The position numbers and the translations under genes are program-made. A DNA stretch of 64,000 nt from Opitutia bacterium (GTDB taxonomy: Bacteria > Verrucomicrobiota > Verrucomicrobiia > Opitutales > Opitutaceae): assembly GCA_947475065.1 (NCBI GenBank), contig CANJLB010000005.1, positions 1 to 64,000 on the forward strand, written 5' to 3'. Shown in pieces: positions 53,781 to 63,998 of the stretch (within the stretch, counting starts at the first letter, position 1; the number at the start of each line of letters is the position of its first letter). Below the pieces are notes generated by a model that saw nothing but the letters and a program-made list of their open reading frames with translations, made no database searches and was not told the origin of the DNA.

Positions 53781-55076
53781 CTACCTTTTCCTGCGCTTGG
53801 AGCGGACGACAAAGGGCGCAAAGAGTGCGGCGCTCGCGGGGGGGACGCGGGCTTTCAGGCGGACGCCGGCGTCCTCATGCGTTTCCTCGTGGATATGGCC
53901 GCTGGCGTGGAGGCGGGCGATGAGGTCGTAGCGGGCGGGTGGGATGAGCAGCACCGTGAGGTTGTCCGTGTCGGCGATGAGCTCAAGGCAGCGCACCTCC
54001 AACCGGTCGAGGCCGGCCTTGGTGTGTGCGCTGAGGAAGAGCCCGTCAGGCACGAGCTGGCGGGCGCGGCGGAGCTGGGCGGCGTTGGCGGCGTCGGTCT
54101 TGTTGAAAACAGTGACGATGGTCTTGCCGGCCGCGCCGAGCTCGCCGAGGACGCCGAGTGTGGTGGCGTGGTGCTGCTCGACGTTGGGGCTGGTCACGTC
54201 GAGGACGTGGATGAGAAAACCGGCAACGACGACCTCCTCCAGTGTGGCCTTGAACGCTTCAACGAGTCCATGCGGCAGGCGGCGGATGAACCCGACGGTG
54301 TCGGTAATGAGGAGCTTGTGGTTGCCGGGGAGCGCGAGCTGGCGCGTGGTGGGGTCGAGCGTGGCGAAGAGCTTGTCCTCGGCGAGGACGGTTGAGCCGG
54401 TCAGGGCGTTGAGAAGGGTGGATTTGCCGGCATTGGTGTAGCCGACGATGGCGCAGGTGGGGATGGGGACGCGCTGGCGTCGCGTGCGCTGCACGCCGCG
54501 CTGGGAGACGACTTTGGCCAGCTCTTCCTTGAGGCGCGTGATGCGGTCGCGCACGGCGCGGCGGTCGTTCTCCAGCTGCGTCTCGCCTTCGCCGCCCATC
54601 GCACCCTTGCCGCGCTGGCGCGAGAGGTGCGTCCACGCCCGGGTGAGGCGGGGCAGTGAATACTCCATGCGCGCCAGCGCGACCTGAAGGATGGCTTCGC
54701 GGGTATGGGCACGGTCGGCAAAAATTTCCAGGATGACCTCCTGCCGGTCAATGACGGCGCCGCCGAACAGCTCCTCCCAGTTGCGTTGTTGCGCGGGTGA
54801 GAGCGCCTCGTCCACCACAATCACGTCGGCACCCTCGGTCTTGGCCTGCTCGCAAAGCTCCTTGGCCTTGCCGCTGCCGAGGAGATACGCAGGCGTGGGC
54901 GCGCGGAGCTGGACGAGCACGCGGGCGGTGATGGCGAGACGGAGATTTTCGACCAGCTCCGTCAGCTCGTTGAGCAGCTCGGCCCCCTCACCGTCGGCCA
55001 TCTGGGCGGTCTGGACGCCGACAAGAAATGCGCGCTCAAGCTTGGCGGGGCGGGTGGAGTCGAGGAAGTCGGCCAT
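53781..55076 (-). CDS. hflX: GTPase HflX
   Basis: A 431-residue P-loop GTPase that binds 50S ribosomes and splits stalled ribosomes under stress. An N-terminal HflX domain (ERAFLVGVQTAQMADGEGAE, LRAPTPAYLLGSGKAKELCE, VIVVDEALSPAQQRNWEE, IDRQEVILEIFADRAHTREA) leads to a Gly/Arg-rich linker (KGAMGGEGETQLENDRR) and the GTPase domain: G1 GYTNAGKSTL, G3 DTVGFIRRLP, G4 NKTD, with TLDPTTRQL as switch I. ATG 55076 begins MADFLDST; an upstream extension is Arg/Pro-rich and unmatched. Divergent or co-directional regulation with the carbonic anhydrase gene (63 bases away) is unknown. Confidence 0.95.
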   Translation of the reverse strand: MADFLDSTRPAKLERAFLVGVQTAQMADGEGAELLNELTELVENLRLAITARVLVQLRAPTPAYLLGSGKAKELCEQAKTEGADVIVVDEALSPAQQRNWEELFGGAVIDRQEVILEIFADRAHTREAILQVALARMEYSLPRLTRAWTHLSRQRGKGAMGGEGETQLENDRRAVRDRITRLKEELAKVVSQRGVQRTRRQRVPIPTCAIVGYTNAGKSTLLNALTGSTVLAEDKLFATLDPTTRQLALPGNHKLLITDTVGFIRRLPHGLVEAFKATLEEVVVAGFLIHVLDVTSPNVEQHHATTLGVLGELGAAGKTIVTVFNKTDAANAAQLRRARQLVPDGLFLSAHTKAGLDRLEVRCLELIADTDNLTVLLIPPARYDLIARLHASGHIHEETHEDAGVRLKARVPPASAALFAPFVVRSKRRKR

Positions 55077-55138
55077 GCGATACGGCGACACAACGCCCGG
55101 CGCGGGCAAAGTCAACCGACGCGCCGGGACGGAAGGCT

Positions 55139-55786
55139 TCAGGTGTTCAGGGCGGCCACGGCTGCGCGGTGGCTGGCGGCGGCCTCCTCGGGACTGCCCG
55201 CTGCGCAACGCAGGTCGCGCAGCACACCGTCGGTCAGCCCATAAATCAGGCCATGCACGCTGACCGGTTGGGCGCGTTTCCACGCATCGAGCACGGGCGA
55301 GGTCTGGCAGACGTGACGGACCTGCTCGATGACGTTGAGCTCGCACAGCCGCGCGCTTTGCGCCGCCTCGTCGGGGAGGCGGCAGAGGCAGGCCTCGTGC
55401 TGTTCGCGCACGTCCTGCACGTGACGCAGCCAGTTGTCGGCGAGGCCGACCCGCTCGCACCGCAGCGCGGCGCGTACGCCCGAGCAGCCGTAGTGGCCGA
55501 CGACCATGATGTGCCGCACGCGCAGCACCTCGACGGCAAACTGGATCACGCTCAGGCAGTTCAGGTCGGTGTGGACGACGACGTTGGCGATGTTACGGTG
55601 GACGAACAGCTCGCCAGGCAGCAGGCCGACGATTTCGTTGGCCGGCACGCGGCTGTCGGAGCAGCCGATCCACAGGTAGCTGGGGTTTTGCTGGCGCGAG
55701 AGCTTGGCAAAAAACTCCGGGTCGCGTCGCTTGATGGCGTCGGCCCAGGCGCGGTTTTGGGCAAAGAGGTGGTCGAGGTGGTCCAT
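55139..55786 (-). CDS. Beta-class carbonic anhydrase
   Basis: A 215-residue beta-class enzyme interconverting CO2 and bicarbonate. Zinc ligands are seen as Cys and Asp-Arg in WIGCSDSRVPANEI (Cys, then the Asp/Arg pair) and His-x-x-Cys in VVGHYGCSGV. LFVHRNIANVVVHTDLNCLS and VHGLIYGLTDGVL are typical. ATG 55786 (MDHLDHLFAQNRAW) fits the family start better than the codon 39 bases upstream. It is divergent from gatC, 116 bases apart. Confidence 0.94.
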   Translation of the reverse strand: MDHLDHLFAQNRAWADAIKRRDPEFFAKLSRQQNPSYLWIGCSDSRVPANEIVGLLPGELFVHRNIANVVVHTDLNCLSVIQFAVEVLRVRHIMVVGHYGCSGVRAALRCERVGLADNWLRHVQDVREQHEACLCRLPDEAAQSARLCELNVIEQVRHVCQTSPVLDAWKRAQPVSVHGLIYGLTDGVLRDLRCAAGSPEEAAASHRAAVAALNT

Positions 55787-55902
55787 GCTTGGCCGCAGGA
55801 TTGCGCGAAGCCGGGCCGTGTCCATCCCGAAGGCACGGTCTTTTCCGGTGCGCGTGAAACAGCGTTGCCCTGCAACTGTTTCCCTGCTCCGTTCTCCGCC
55901 CG

Positions 55903-56193
55903 ATGTCCGCTCCCGCCGATCTCAACATTGACCATGTCGCCCGCCTCGCGCGGATCGCGCTCACGCCCGGTGAGCGCGAGCAGTTCGCTCGGCAGCTCGG
56001 CGACGTGCTCGCGTCCATCGAGCAGCTCAAAAAGGTGGATGTTTCCAGCGTTGAGCCGACGGCGCATGCGTTTCCCGTGGCCAATGTCTGGGCCGAGGAT
56101 GTGGCGCAGCCCGGCCTGACCGTCGAGGCCGCACTGCGGAACGCACCCGCGCAGCGCGACCACATGATCGTCGTCCCCAAGGTGGTGGAGTAA
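55903..56193 (+). CDS. gatC: Glutamyl-tRNA(Gln)/aspartyl-tRNA(Asn) amidotransferase subunit C
   Basis: A 96-residue GatC: DHVARLARIALTPGEREQFA at the start, then LKKVDVSSVEPTAHAFPVAN and LRNAPAQRDHMIVVPKVVE at the end, which ends in the usual conserved tail that wraps GatA and GatB. It stabilises the amidotransferase complex. First gene of gatC-gatA-(insertion)-gatB. Confidence 0.93.
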   Translation: MSAPADLNIDHVARLARIALTPGEREQFARQLGDVLASIEQLKKVDVSSVEPTAHAFPVANVWAEDVAQPGLTVEAALRNAPAQRDHMIVVPKVVE

Positions 56194-56271
56194 AACCGGC
56201 TCCCCCTCAGCCTGGGGCCGGCCTCCATCCCAGGCCGTTTCGTTTCCTGTTGTTCAAAACTGATTTTCCGA

Positions 56272-57735
56272 ATGTCCGCCGAGCTACATTACAAACCTAT
56301 CGCCGAACTCGCCGCCCTGCTCGACGCGAAGAAGATTTCTTCCGTTGAGCTGACGCAGGCCGTCGTCGCCCGCACGAAAGCCCTGGATGGGCGCGTGAAG
56401 GCGTTCAACTCCTACGACGAGGCCGACGCTCTGGCGCAGGCCGCGGCGTCCGATGCCCGCCGCGCGTCCGGCCAGGCCAGGGGAGCGCTGGAAGGCATCC
56501 CGGTCGGTTTCAAGGACGTGATCGCTGTCACCGGCCAGCCGCTCACCGCATCGAGCAGGATGCTGGCGAATTTTGTCTCACCCTACGATGCCACCGTCAC
56601 CACTCGGCTGAAAAACGCCGGGGCGGTCTGCTGGGGCCGGCTCAACCTGGACGAGTTTGCCATGGGCTCCTCGACGGAGAACTCCGCCTTTCACACCACC
56701 CGCAATCCGTGGGATCTCACATGCGTGCCCGGCGGCTCGTCTGGCGGCAGCGCGGCGGCGCTGGCGGCAGGCGAGGCCATCGCCACGCTCGGTTCCGATA
56801 CGGGCGGCTCGATCCGCCAGCCTGCGGCCCTCTGCGGCGTGGTCGGCCTCAAGCCGACTTACGGCCTCGTCTCACGCTATGGCCTCATTGCGTTTGCCTC
56901 GTCGCTCGACCAGATCGGTCCGTTCACCCGCACCATCGAGGACGCCGCGATCATGCTTGGGGCCATCGCGGGTCATGACGGGCGCGACTCGACCTCCTTC
57001 AGGGCGGACATCCCCGACTACCGCACCGAGCTGACGAAACGCAAAGGCCCGTGGCGGCTGGGCATCCCGAAGGAGTATTTCGGCGCGGGCCTCGACCCGG
57101 AGGTGGCGGCGGCGGTGGAACAGGCGATTGCGTTTTACCGGGCGCAAGGCTGCGAAATCAAAGAAGTCTCGCTGCCGCAAACGGAGCATGGGGTGGGGGT
57201 CTATTACATCATTGCCACGGCCGAGTGCTCCTCGAATCTCTCGCGCTACGACGGCATCCGCTACGGCCACCGCGCGAAGGAAGCCAAAGACCTGCTTGAC
57301 CTCTATTTCCAGTCGCGCGCGGAGGGTTTTGGCGCGGAGGTGAAGCGTCGCATCATCCTCGGCACCTACGTCCTCAGCAGCGGATACTACGACGCCTATT
57401 ATCTGCGTGCGCAGAAAGTCCGCACGCTCATCCGGCAGGATTTTCTCAACGCCTACCGTGAGGTGGACGCGCTCCTGACCCCCACCGCGCCCACGCCCGC
57501 GTTCAAGATCGGCGCGAAAGCCGACCCGCTGGCGATGTATCTTTGTGACATTTATACCATCGGGGTGAACCTTGCGGGCCTGCCCGGCCTCAGCCTGCCG
57601 TGCGGGTTTTCGCGCAGCGGACTGCCCATCGGCCTACAAATCATCGGCCAGCCCTTCAAGGAGGCCGAGCTGCTCGCCATCGCGCGCACCTACGAACAGG
57701 CGCACGACTGGAAAAACCGGCACCCCAGCCTTTGA
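56272..57735 (+). CDS. gatA: Aspartyl/glutamyl-tRNA amidotransferase subunit A
   Basis: A 487-residue amidase-signature enzyme that releases ammonia from glutamine for transfer to mischarged tRNA. The catalytic Lys lies in [12 protein letters not shown], the cis-Ser in [15 protein letters not shown] and the nucleophile Ser in [19 protein letters not shown]. The C-terminus ([20 protein letters not shown]) is canonical. Normally gatB follows directly; here a GxxExxY gene intervenes, beginning 38 bases after gatA stops. Confidence 0.97.
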   Translation: MSAELHYKPIAELAALLDAKKISSVELTQAVVARTKALDGRVKAFNSYDEADALAQAAASDARRASGQARGALEGIPVGFKDVIAVTGQPLTASSRMLANFVSPYDATVTTRLKNAGAVCWGRLNLDEFAMGSSTENSAFHTTRNPWDLTCVPGGSSGGSAAALAAGEAIATLGSDTGGSIRQPAALCGVVGLKPTYGLVSRYGLIAFASSLDQIGPFTRTIEDAAIMLGAIAGHDGRDSTSFRADIPDYRTELTKRKGPWRLGIPKEYFGAGLDPEVAAAVEQAIAFYRAQGCEIKEVSLPQTEHGVGVYYIIATAECSSNLSRYDGIRYGHRAKEAKDLLDLYFQSRAEGFGAEVKRRIILGTYVLSSGYYDAYYLRAQKVRTLIRQDFLNAYREVDALLTPTAPTPAFKIGAKADPLAMYLCDIYTIGVNLAGLPGLSLPCGFSRSGLPIGLQIIGQPFKEAELLAIARTYEQAHDWKNRHPSL

Positions 57736-58199
57736 GACACAGAGAGCACAGAGCGCAAACCGAGATCACAGAGATGAATCCTGAAATCAACCAACTGACG
57801 GAACAGGTGATCGGTGCGGCCATGGAGGTTCACCGCGAGCTTGGGCCGGGGCTGTTGGAGTCAGCCTACCAACGTGCGCTGGCCCATGAGCTGAAGCTGC
57901 GTGGCATGGCTTTCGAAGAGCAGAAACTTTGTCCCGTGAAATACAAAGACCTTCTGGTCGAGGATGCCTATCGTCTCGATTTCCTTGTCGGCGGGCTGGT
58001 TGTGGTGGAGTTAAAGACAGTTGATGCGTTGCTCGACGTTCACGAGGTGCAAGTCCTGACCTACCTCAAATTCACCGGCTGCCACATCGGTTTGTTGTTC
58101 AACTTCCGCTCCCCTGTCCTCACCCGGGGCTTGCGCCGTCTGGCTCTGTGAACTCCTCTTCCCCTCCGTGTCCTCTGTGACCCATTCCTGATCTCTCCC
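57736..58199. mobile_element. GxxExxY-bearing insertion within the gat operon
   Basis: Between gatA and gatB lies one extra gene bounded by related sequence: GAGACACAGAGAGCACAGAG after gatA and CCGTGTCCTCTGTGAC before gatB, inverted with respect to each other. Similar wording (CTCTGTGTCCTCTGTGAC) recurs near 7705-7723 and part of it near 62085-62100. This suggests a small transposed unit carrying the GxxExxY gene. No transposase is present. Confidence 0.45.
57774..58151 (+). CDS. GxxExxY protein
   Basis: A 125-residue protein of the GxxExxY family. The namesake motif is GPGLLESAY (Gly, Glu, Tyr spaced as expected), preceded by NQLTEQVIGAAMEVHRELGP, and followed by the family block EEQKLCPVKYKDLLVEDAYR, LDFLVGGLVVVELKTVDALL and HEVQVLTYLKFTG. 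The Asp/Glu-x-Lys (FLVGG...VVELK) pattern resembles a PD-(D/E)xK nuclease core, but activity is unproven. Its genes are short, often found inserted near repeats in Verrucomicrobiota and Cyanobacteria. Start ATG 57774 follows an inverted AGAG-rich flank. Confidence 0.9.
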   Translation: MNPEINQLTEQVIGAAMEVHRELGPGLLESAYQRALAHELKLRGMAFEEQKLCPVKYKDLLVEDAYRLDFLVGGLVVVELKTVDALLDVHEVQVLTYLKFTGCHIGLLFNFRSPVLTRGLRRLAL

Positions 58200-59657
<1,458 letters not shown>

Positions 59658-59736
59658 GCCTTTCGGCCGAATGCCGGGCGTTCGATCCTGGAGGTCGGAC
59701 ATTGCCTCGCCGCCCACGACGCGGTGAGATGCGGGC

Positions 59737-60564
59737 ATGGATCATCTTGCTGCCGGGAAATTCTGGGATGCCAACGCCGAGGCGTGGACGAAGCTCGCGC
59801 GCGCCGGCCACGACGTGTACCGTGACCACCTCAACACGCCCGCTTTTTTTGCACTGCTGCCGCCGGTGACCGGGCTGTCCGGCCTCGACCTTGGCTGCGG
59901 TGAGGGGCACAACACCCGGCTGCTCGCCAGACGCGGCGCGGCCATGAGCGCGATCGACATCGCGCCGACGTTCATCCGTCATGCGCAGGCCGAGGAGACG
60001 CGGGCACCGCTCGGAATCACCTATCGCGAGGCCAGCGCGGTCGCGCTGCCGTTTGCCGACGGCACTTTTGACTTCGCGACCGCCCTCATGAGCCTCATGG
60101 ACATCCCGGAGACGGAGCGCGTGCTGGCCGAGGCCTGGCGCGTGCTGCGGCCGGGTGGCTTTTTTCAGTTTTCGATTTTGCATCCCTGCTTCCATCCGCC
60201 GCACCGGCGCAAATGCCGGGACGAAGACAATGTCATCCACGCCATCGAGGTTGGGGACTACTTTGTGGATCCGGCAGGCCGGGTGGACGAATGGATTTTC
60301 GGCACCGCGCCCGAATCGCTGCGGCGCGGCATGCCGATGTTCAAGGCGCCGCGTTTTCACCATCCCATCAGCGAATGGCTCAACCTCCTCCTCGACACCG
60401 GGTTCACCCTGGAGCGCTTCGCCGAGCCCTGCCCATCGGCTGAAACCGTGGCCGCACATCCCTCGCTGCAAGACGCACAGGTGACCGCCTTTTTCCTGCA
60501 TATCCGTGTACGAAAAACTAAATCGGGAAACTGCGTTAATCCTAAATTCCGCAGTTCAATTTGA
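59737..60564 (+). CDS. Class I SAM-dependent methyltransferase
   Basis: A 275-residue methyltransferase. Motif I is LDLGCGEGHNTRLLARRG (about residues 50-67), post-I SAIDIAPTFIRHAQAEE, motif III-like ALPFADGTFDFATALMSLMD and RVLRPGGFFQFSILHPCFH. The C-terminal ~20 residues (KSGNCVNPKFRSSI) are odd and run into the inverted-repeat element that begins at 60564, so the original end may have been altered. Substrate not predictable. Confidence 0.85.
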   Translation: MDHLAAGKFWDANAEAWTKLARAGHDVYRDHLNTPAFFALLPPVTGLSGLDLGCGEGHNTRLLARRGAAMSAIDIAPTFIRHAQAEETRAPLGITYREASAVALPFADGTFDFATALMSLMDIPETERVLAEAWRVLRPGGFFQFSILHPCFHPPHRRKCRDEDNVIHAIEVGDYFVDPAGRVDEWIFGTAPESLRRGMPMFKAPRFHHPISEWLNLLLDTGFTLERFAEPCPSAETVAAHPSLQDAQVTAFFLHIRVRKTKSGNCVNPKFRSSI

Positions 60565-60721
60565 CCACGGATTACACAAATAACACGGATACAAAAACAT
60601 CATGGAAATATATCACACCAAATTTCTTCACCTGCCGGGTGAAAGCTCGAAATTGCATTTCTGATTGAGAATCTCTGCACATCCGTGTTCCGAGCGAAGC
60701 GACAGTCTGACAATCCGTGGT
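60564..60721. mobile_element. Decayed inverted-repeat (MITE-like) element
   Basis: ACCACGGATT (60564-60573) is mirrored by AATCCGTGGT (60712-60721), and an inner pair AACACGGAT (60582-60590) by ATCCGTGTT (60681-60689). The core is AT-rich and non-coding. Flanks of this 'accacggatt' type often bound GxxExxY genes or IS elements in related genomes (recollection); here no gene remains. It lies at the 3' end of the methyltransferase gene. Confidence 0.5.
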
Positions 60722-60783
60722 TTCAACTCCATTTTTTAGGTTAATTCAACTCGCGCTCATCGGATTTTGCCGGTAATATAGAT

Positions 60784-61977
60784 TCATTTCTTCAGCCCGG
60801 CACAGAACCGGGCGAGCCGGGTGACGCCTTTTTGGATGATGGCATCGCTGGTTGCGTAGCTGAGACGCAGGTAGCCCTCCGCTCCGAACGCACTGCCGTG
60901 CACGGCGGCGACCTTTTCTGAGTCGAGCAAGCGGGTGCAGAATTCCTCGGACTTGAGGCCGAAGCTCGAAATGTTCGGAAAGAGATAAAACGCGCCCTGC
61001 GCGAGCTGGCAGTTAATGCCGGGGATCCGGTTGAGTTCGGCGTGGAGGAACTTCCGACGGCGGTCAAAGGCCACGAGCATTTCCTTGAGTGCGGCGGCGG
61101 TCTTTTCCTTCTCCTTGAGCGCGGCGAGCGCACCGAACTGGGCGAAGGTGGTCGCATTGGACGATATCTGGCTTTGCAGTTCGGCGATGGCCTTGGCGAT
61201 GGGCATGGGGGCGACCGTGGTGCCGAGCCGCCAGCCGGTCATCGCATAGGTCTTGGAGAAGCCGGAAACGATGAGGGTGCGGGCTTCCGCCTCTTTGCTG
61301 AAGGTGGCAGGGGAAGAAAACGTGAGACCGTCGTAGATGAGGTGCTCGTAGATCTCATCGGACATCAGGTAGAGGTTGTGCTTGAGCGCGACGGCGACGA
61401 GGGCCTCCAGTTCCGCGCGGGTGTAGACGGCGCCGGTGGGATTGGAGGGAGAGTTGAGGATGACGAGCCGGGTTTTGGGCGTGATGGCGGCCTCCAGCTG
61501 CGCGGGAGTGAGGCGGAAGCCGGTGGTGTCATCGGCGAGTACAAAGCGCGGCACGGCACCGGCGAGTTTCACCATCTCGGGATAGCTTACCCAATACGGT
61601 GCGGGAATGATGACCTCGTCGCCGGGCGAGCAGGTGGCGAGGATGGCGAGGTAGCAGGAAAACTTGCCGCCGGGTGAGACGATGACCTGCGACGGGGCGA
61701 TCTTGAGGCCGTAGTCGGCGGCATATTTCTCGGCGATGGCGGCGCGCAGCGGCTCGATGCCCGGGGTGGGGGCGTATTTGGTCTTGCCGCTCATCAGCGC
61801 GGCGACACAGGCCTCCTTGATATGCAGGGGTGTGTCAAAGTCGGGCTCACCGGCGGCGAAACCGCAAACGTCCTCGCCGGCGGCGGCAAGGGCCTTGGCC
61901 TTGGCGTCAACGGCGAGCGTCGGCGAAGGCGAGATGTGACGGGCCCAGGTGGAGAGGGAGGCGGGAGCTTGGCTCAT
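60784..61977 (-). CDS. PLP-dependent aminotransferase, aspartate aminotransferase-like
   Basis: A 397-residue class I/II aminotransferase of subgroup Ib (AspC/AAT of thermophile type): [74 protein letters not shown] and the PLP lysine in [17 protein letters not shown]. Arg of the C-terminal substrate site lies in [13 protein letters not shown]. Likely transaminates aspartate or a related amino acid. Start [11 protein letters not shown] fits the family. Confidence 0.93.
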   Translation of the reverse strand: MSQAPASLSTWARHISPSPTLAVDAKAKALAAAGEDVCGFAAGEPDFDTPLHIKEACVAALMSGKTKYAPTPGIEPLRAAIAEKYAADYGLKIAPSQVIVSPGGKFSCYLAILATCSPGDEVIIPAPYWVSYPEMVKLAGAVPRFVLADDTTGFRLTPAQLEAAITPKTRLVILNSPSNPTGAVYTRAELEALVAVALKHNLYLMSDEIYEHLIYDGLTFSSPATFSKEAEARTLIVSGFSKTYAMTGWRLGTTVAPMPIAKAIAELQSQISSNATTFAQFGALAALKEKEKTAAALKEMLVAFDRRRKFLHAELNRIPGINCQLAQGAFYLFPNISSFGLKSEEFCTRLLDSEKVAAVHGSAFGAEGYLRLSYATSDAIIQKGVTRLARFCAGLKK

Positions 61978-62221
61978 GGAGGATGGCGAGGAAAAGGCGG
62001 AAATAGAAAAACTGAAAGCGGAATTTTAAGGATGGCAGCCTCGGAGCGCAGGGGGTTGACACGGAGCACCCGGAGAATTCCATCCGAGGTCACAGAGGGA
62101 TTGTTTCTCGATTCTCGGTGTTTCCGGTGTTCCAAACCGAAGTGCTGCGGGTTCATCTGTGCCATCTTGCTTGCGCCGTGTGGTTTGGTGCATTCACACT
62201 GGCTGGTCTCTGTCCCAATCC

Positions 62222-62662
62222 ATGCCCGCATCTAAAAACACCGCCCGCACTCGCGCCCATTGGCTCGTGAAATCTGAGCCGGACGCATATGCTTGGTCCG
62301 ACCTGGTGCGCGACGGGCGCACGGCATGGACGGGGGTTCGCAATTTCGCAGCGCGCCTGCACCTGAACGCCATGCGACCGGGTGACTTCGTGCTGTTTTA
62401 TGAAAGCGTGACGACGAAGGCGGTCGTGGGCCTGGCCGAAGTTACGAAGACGGCGTTTCCGGATAAAACGGCCGACGAGCCTGGCTGGGTGGCGGTCGAG
62501 CTCAAGGCGGTCCGCGTGCTGTCCGCGCCGGTCACGCTGACGCAGATCAAGGCAGAGCCCACCCTGGCCAACATCATGCTCGTGCGCCAGGGCCGGCTCT
62601 CGGTCATGCCGCTGACGGCGGGGGAATTTGCCCGGATCATGGTGATGGGCGGAGCGAAGTAA
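62222..62662 (+). CDS. EVE domain protein (thymocyte nuclear protein 1-like)
   Basis: A 146-residue protein made almost wholly of an EVE domain, a PUA-like fold: HWLVKSEPDAYAWSDLVRDG, WTGVRNFAARLHLNAMRPGD, FVLFYESVTTKAVVGLAEV and WVAVELKAVRVLSAPVTLTQ. EVE domains bind modified bases in DNA or RNA (for example 5-methylcytosine derivatives) and small ligands; in bacteria they occur in modification-dependent defence systems but also as single housekeeping proteins. A role tied to the C5 methyltransferase 57 kb away is unsupported. Confidence 0.9.
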   Translation: MPASKNTARTRAHWLVKSEPDAYAWSDLVRDGRTAWTGVRNFAARLHLNAMRPGDFVLFYESVTTKAVVGLAEVTKTAFPDKTADEPGWVAVELKAVRVLSAPVTLTQIKAEPTLANIMLVRQGRLSVMPLTAGEFARIMVMGGAK

Positions 62663-62832
62663 GAGGCACGCCATGCAGTCAGAAAACGTACGGCACCGGC
62701 AGGCTTTGTGCCGGGAGGACCGACAGGTGGACGAGGGCAATACGACCAAGGTGGAGAGGCTCGGATGAAAAATCGCGACAAGTGAAGCATCTGACGACTT
62801 GGCAATCGGAACTGCCCGACCACCCGGTCGGA

Positions 62833-63204
62833 TCATGACCCGTCACCGGCGGGCGGGCCAGATTCTGGGTCGGTCCGGTCGGAGGGCGACGATTCGGGCT
62901 GGAAGGCGTCTTTCAGGCCGATGGGCGGCATGAGCTGGCCGTCGCTTGCCCGCTTCAGCACCACCGCATCGGCCTTGGTGCTGCCGATGGCAGGAGAGGG
63001 GGCCGCAGGAATATAGGCGGCGAGGATGTAGTCGCCGAACCGGCCGCCGATCGTGACCCAACCAGCCTGGCCGGTGGCCGGGTCGAGCAGGCTGACGCGA
63101 GTTTTTCCGCCAGAAACAACTACCCCATTGAACTCGATGGCCGGTTGGGCCAGCAGTGGGGTGGTGAGCAGGATCAGGAGAGGAATGAGAATGCGGAAGT
63201 TCAT
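62833..63204 (-). CDS. Small secreted protein, unknown
   Basis: A 123-residue protein with a clear signal peptide (MNFRILIPLLILLTTPLLAQ, cleavage after the Ala before Gln20). The mature part (IEFNGVVVSGGKTRVSLLDP, then GWVTIGGRFGDYILAAY and DAVVLKRASDGQL) reads as a small beta domain like the GspC/PilP 'HR'-type modules used in secretion and pilus assembly, followed by a disordered acidic tail. The family is not certain. It is convergent with the EVE-domain gene. Confidence 0.65.
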   Translation of the reverse strand: MNFRILIPLLILLTTPLLAQPAIEFNGVVVSGGKTRVSLLDPATGQAGWVTIGGRFGDYILAAYIPAAPSPAIGSTKADAVVLKRASDGQLMPPIGLKDAFQPESSPSDRTDPESGPPAGDGS

Positions 63205-63461
63205 AGTCAGGGCGTGATTGAGGTGGCGGTGCGAGGAGGGACTGGCGGGGACAGGGTTGGATTGGTTTCAACAGGCAAGACGCGGCGATTGTTAGCGCGG
63301 GGTGTGCGGGGACCGGAGAATGGTTAAGCGGGTGTAAAGAGGCCAAACGGGACGGGCTCCGGCGGGCCGAAAACGGTTGCACGCGCCGGCTCCGCCTCTT
63401 TCCTATGTCCTTCTGGCGGACATCGCCGGCTAACCAAACCACTCATCAATCCCTTCCTCCC
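63205..63461. other. Intergenic region upstream of peroxiredoxin
   Basis: About 260 bases between two divergent genes. It must hold both promoters, but no clear -35/-10 pair or operator can be picked out with confidence, and no gene is seen. Confidence 0.4.
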
Positions 63462-63935
63462 ATGCCCATCGCCACTGGTTCCAAAGCCCCGGATTTTACC
63501 CTCAAAACCAAGACCGCCGACGGTCTCAAGGACATCAAGCTGAGCGACAATTTCGGCAAGACGCAGACCGTGCTGCTGTTTTTCCCGCTGGCTTTCACCG
63601 GCGTTTGCACGACTGAGCTGTGTGAGACGACCGCGAATCTGAACGATTACACACGGCTCGGGGCGAGCGTCATCGGCATCAGTGTGGACAGCCCGTTTGC
63701 GCAGGAGGCCTGGGCCAATGCCAACCAGATCGGCCTCACGCTCGTCAGCGATCTCAACAAGACGGTGACCAAGGCCTACGATGTCCTCTTCCCGATGCTG
63801 GCCGGCGTGGGCGACACGAGCGCGCGCGCGGCGTTTGTCATCGGCAAGGACGGCATCGTGAAATACGCCGAGCAGACTGCGACGCCGAAAGACCTGCCCA
63901 ATTTCGCCGCCGTGAAAGCCGCGCTGGCGAAATAA
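63462..63935 (+). CDS. Thioredoxin-dependent peroxiredoxin (AhpE/Bcp-like)
   Basis: A 157-residue peroxiredoxin. Residues about 6-15 (GSKAPDFTLK) start the thioredoxin fold; the peroxidatic Cys is in FFPLAFTGVCTTELCETTAN (the PxxxTxxC motif), and a second Cys lies five residues on. VIGISVDSPFAQEAWANANQ and FVIGKDGIVKYA are typical. It reduces peroxides in the cytoplasm. Short form without the C-terminal arm of 2-Cys AhpC; closest in layout to AhpE. No reductase partner is adjacent. Confidence 0.92.
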   Translation: MPIATGSKAPDFTLKTKTADGLKDIKLSDNFGKTQTVLLFFPLAFTGVCTTELCETTANLNDYTRLGASVIGISVDSPFAQEAWANANQIGLTLVSDLNKTVTKAYDVLFPMLAGVGDTSARAAFVIGKDGIVKYAEQTATPKDLPNFAAVKAALAK

Positions 63936-63954
63936 CTGCTTCTGGTGTGGGCCG

Positions 63955-63998
63955 GGTGCCCTCACCGGTTTCCGCGTAATCGGCGGGGTGAGGGCACC
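63955..63998. repeat. 12-bp inverted repeat at the window end
   Basis: GGTGCCCTCACC (63955-63966) and GGTGAGGGCACC (63987-63998) are exact reverse complements separated by 20 bases, 20 bases after the peroxiredoxin stop. It could be a transcription terminator (no T-run visible) or another palindromic repeat. Confidence 0.6.

Noticed and set aside
62222-62662. EVE-domain gene considered as part of a modification-dependent restriction system
   Set aside because: It is a lone short gene without nuclease or ATPase neighbours and resembles single-domain housekeeping EVE proteins.
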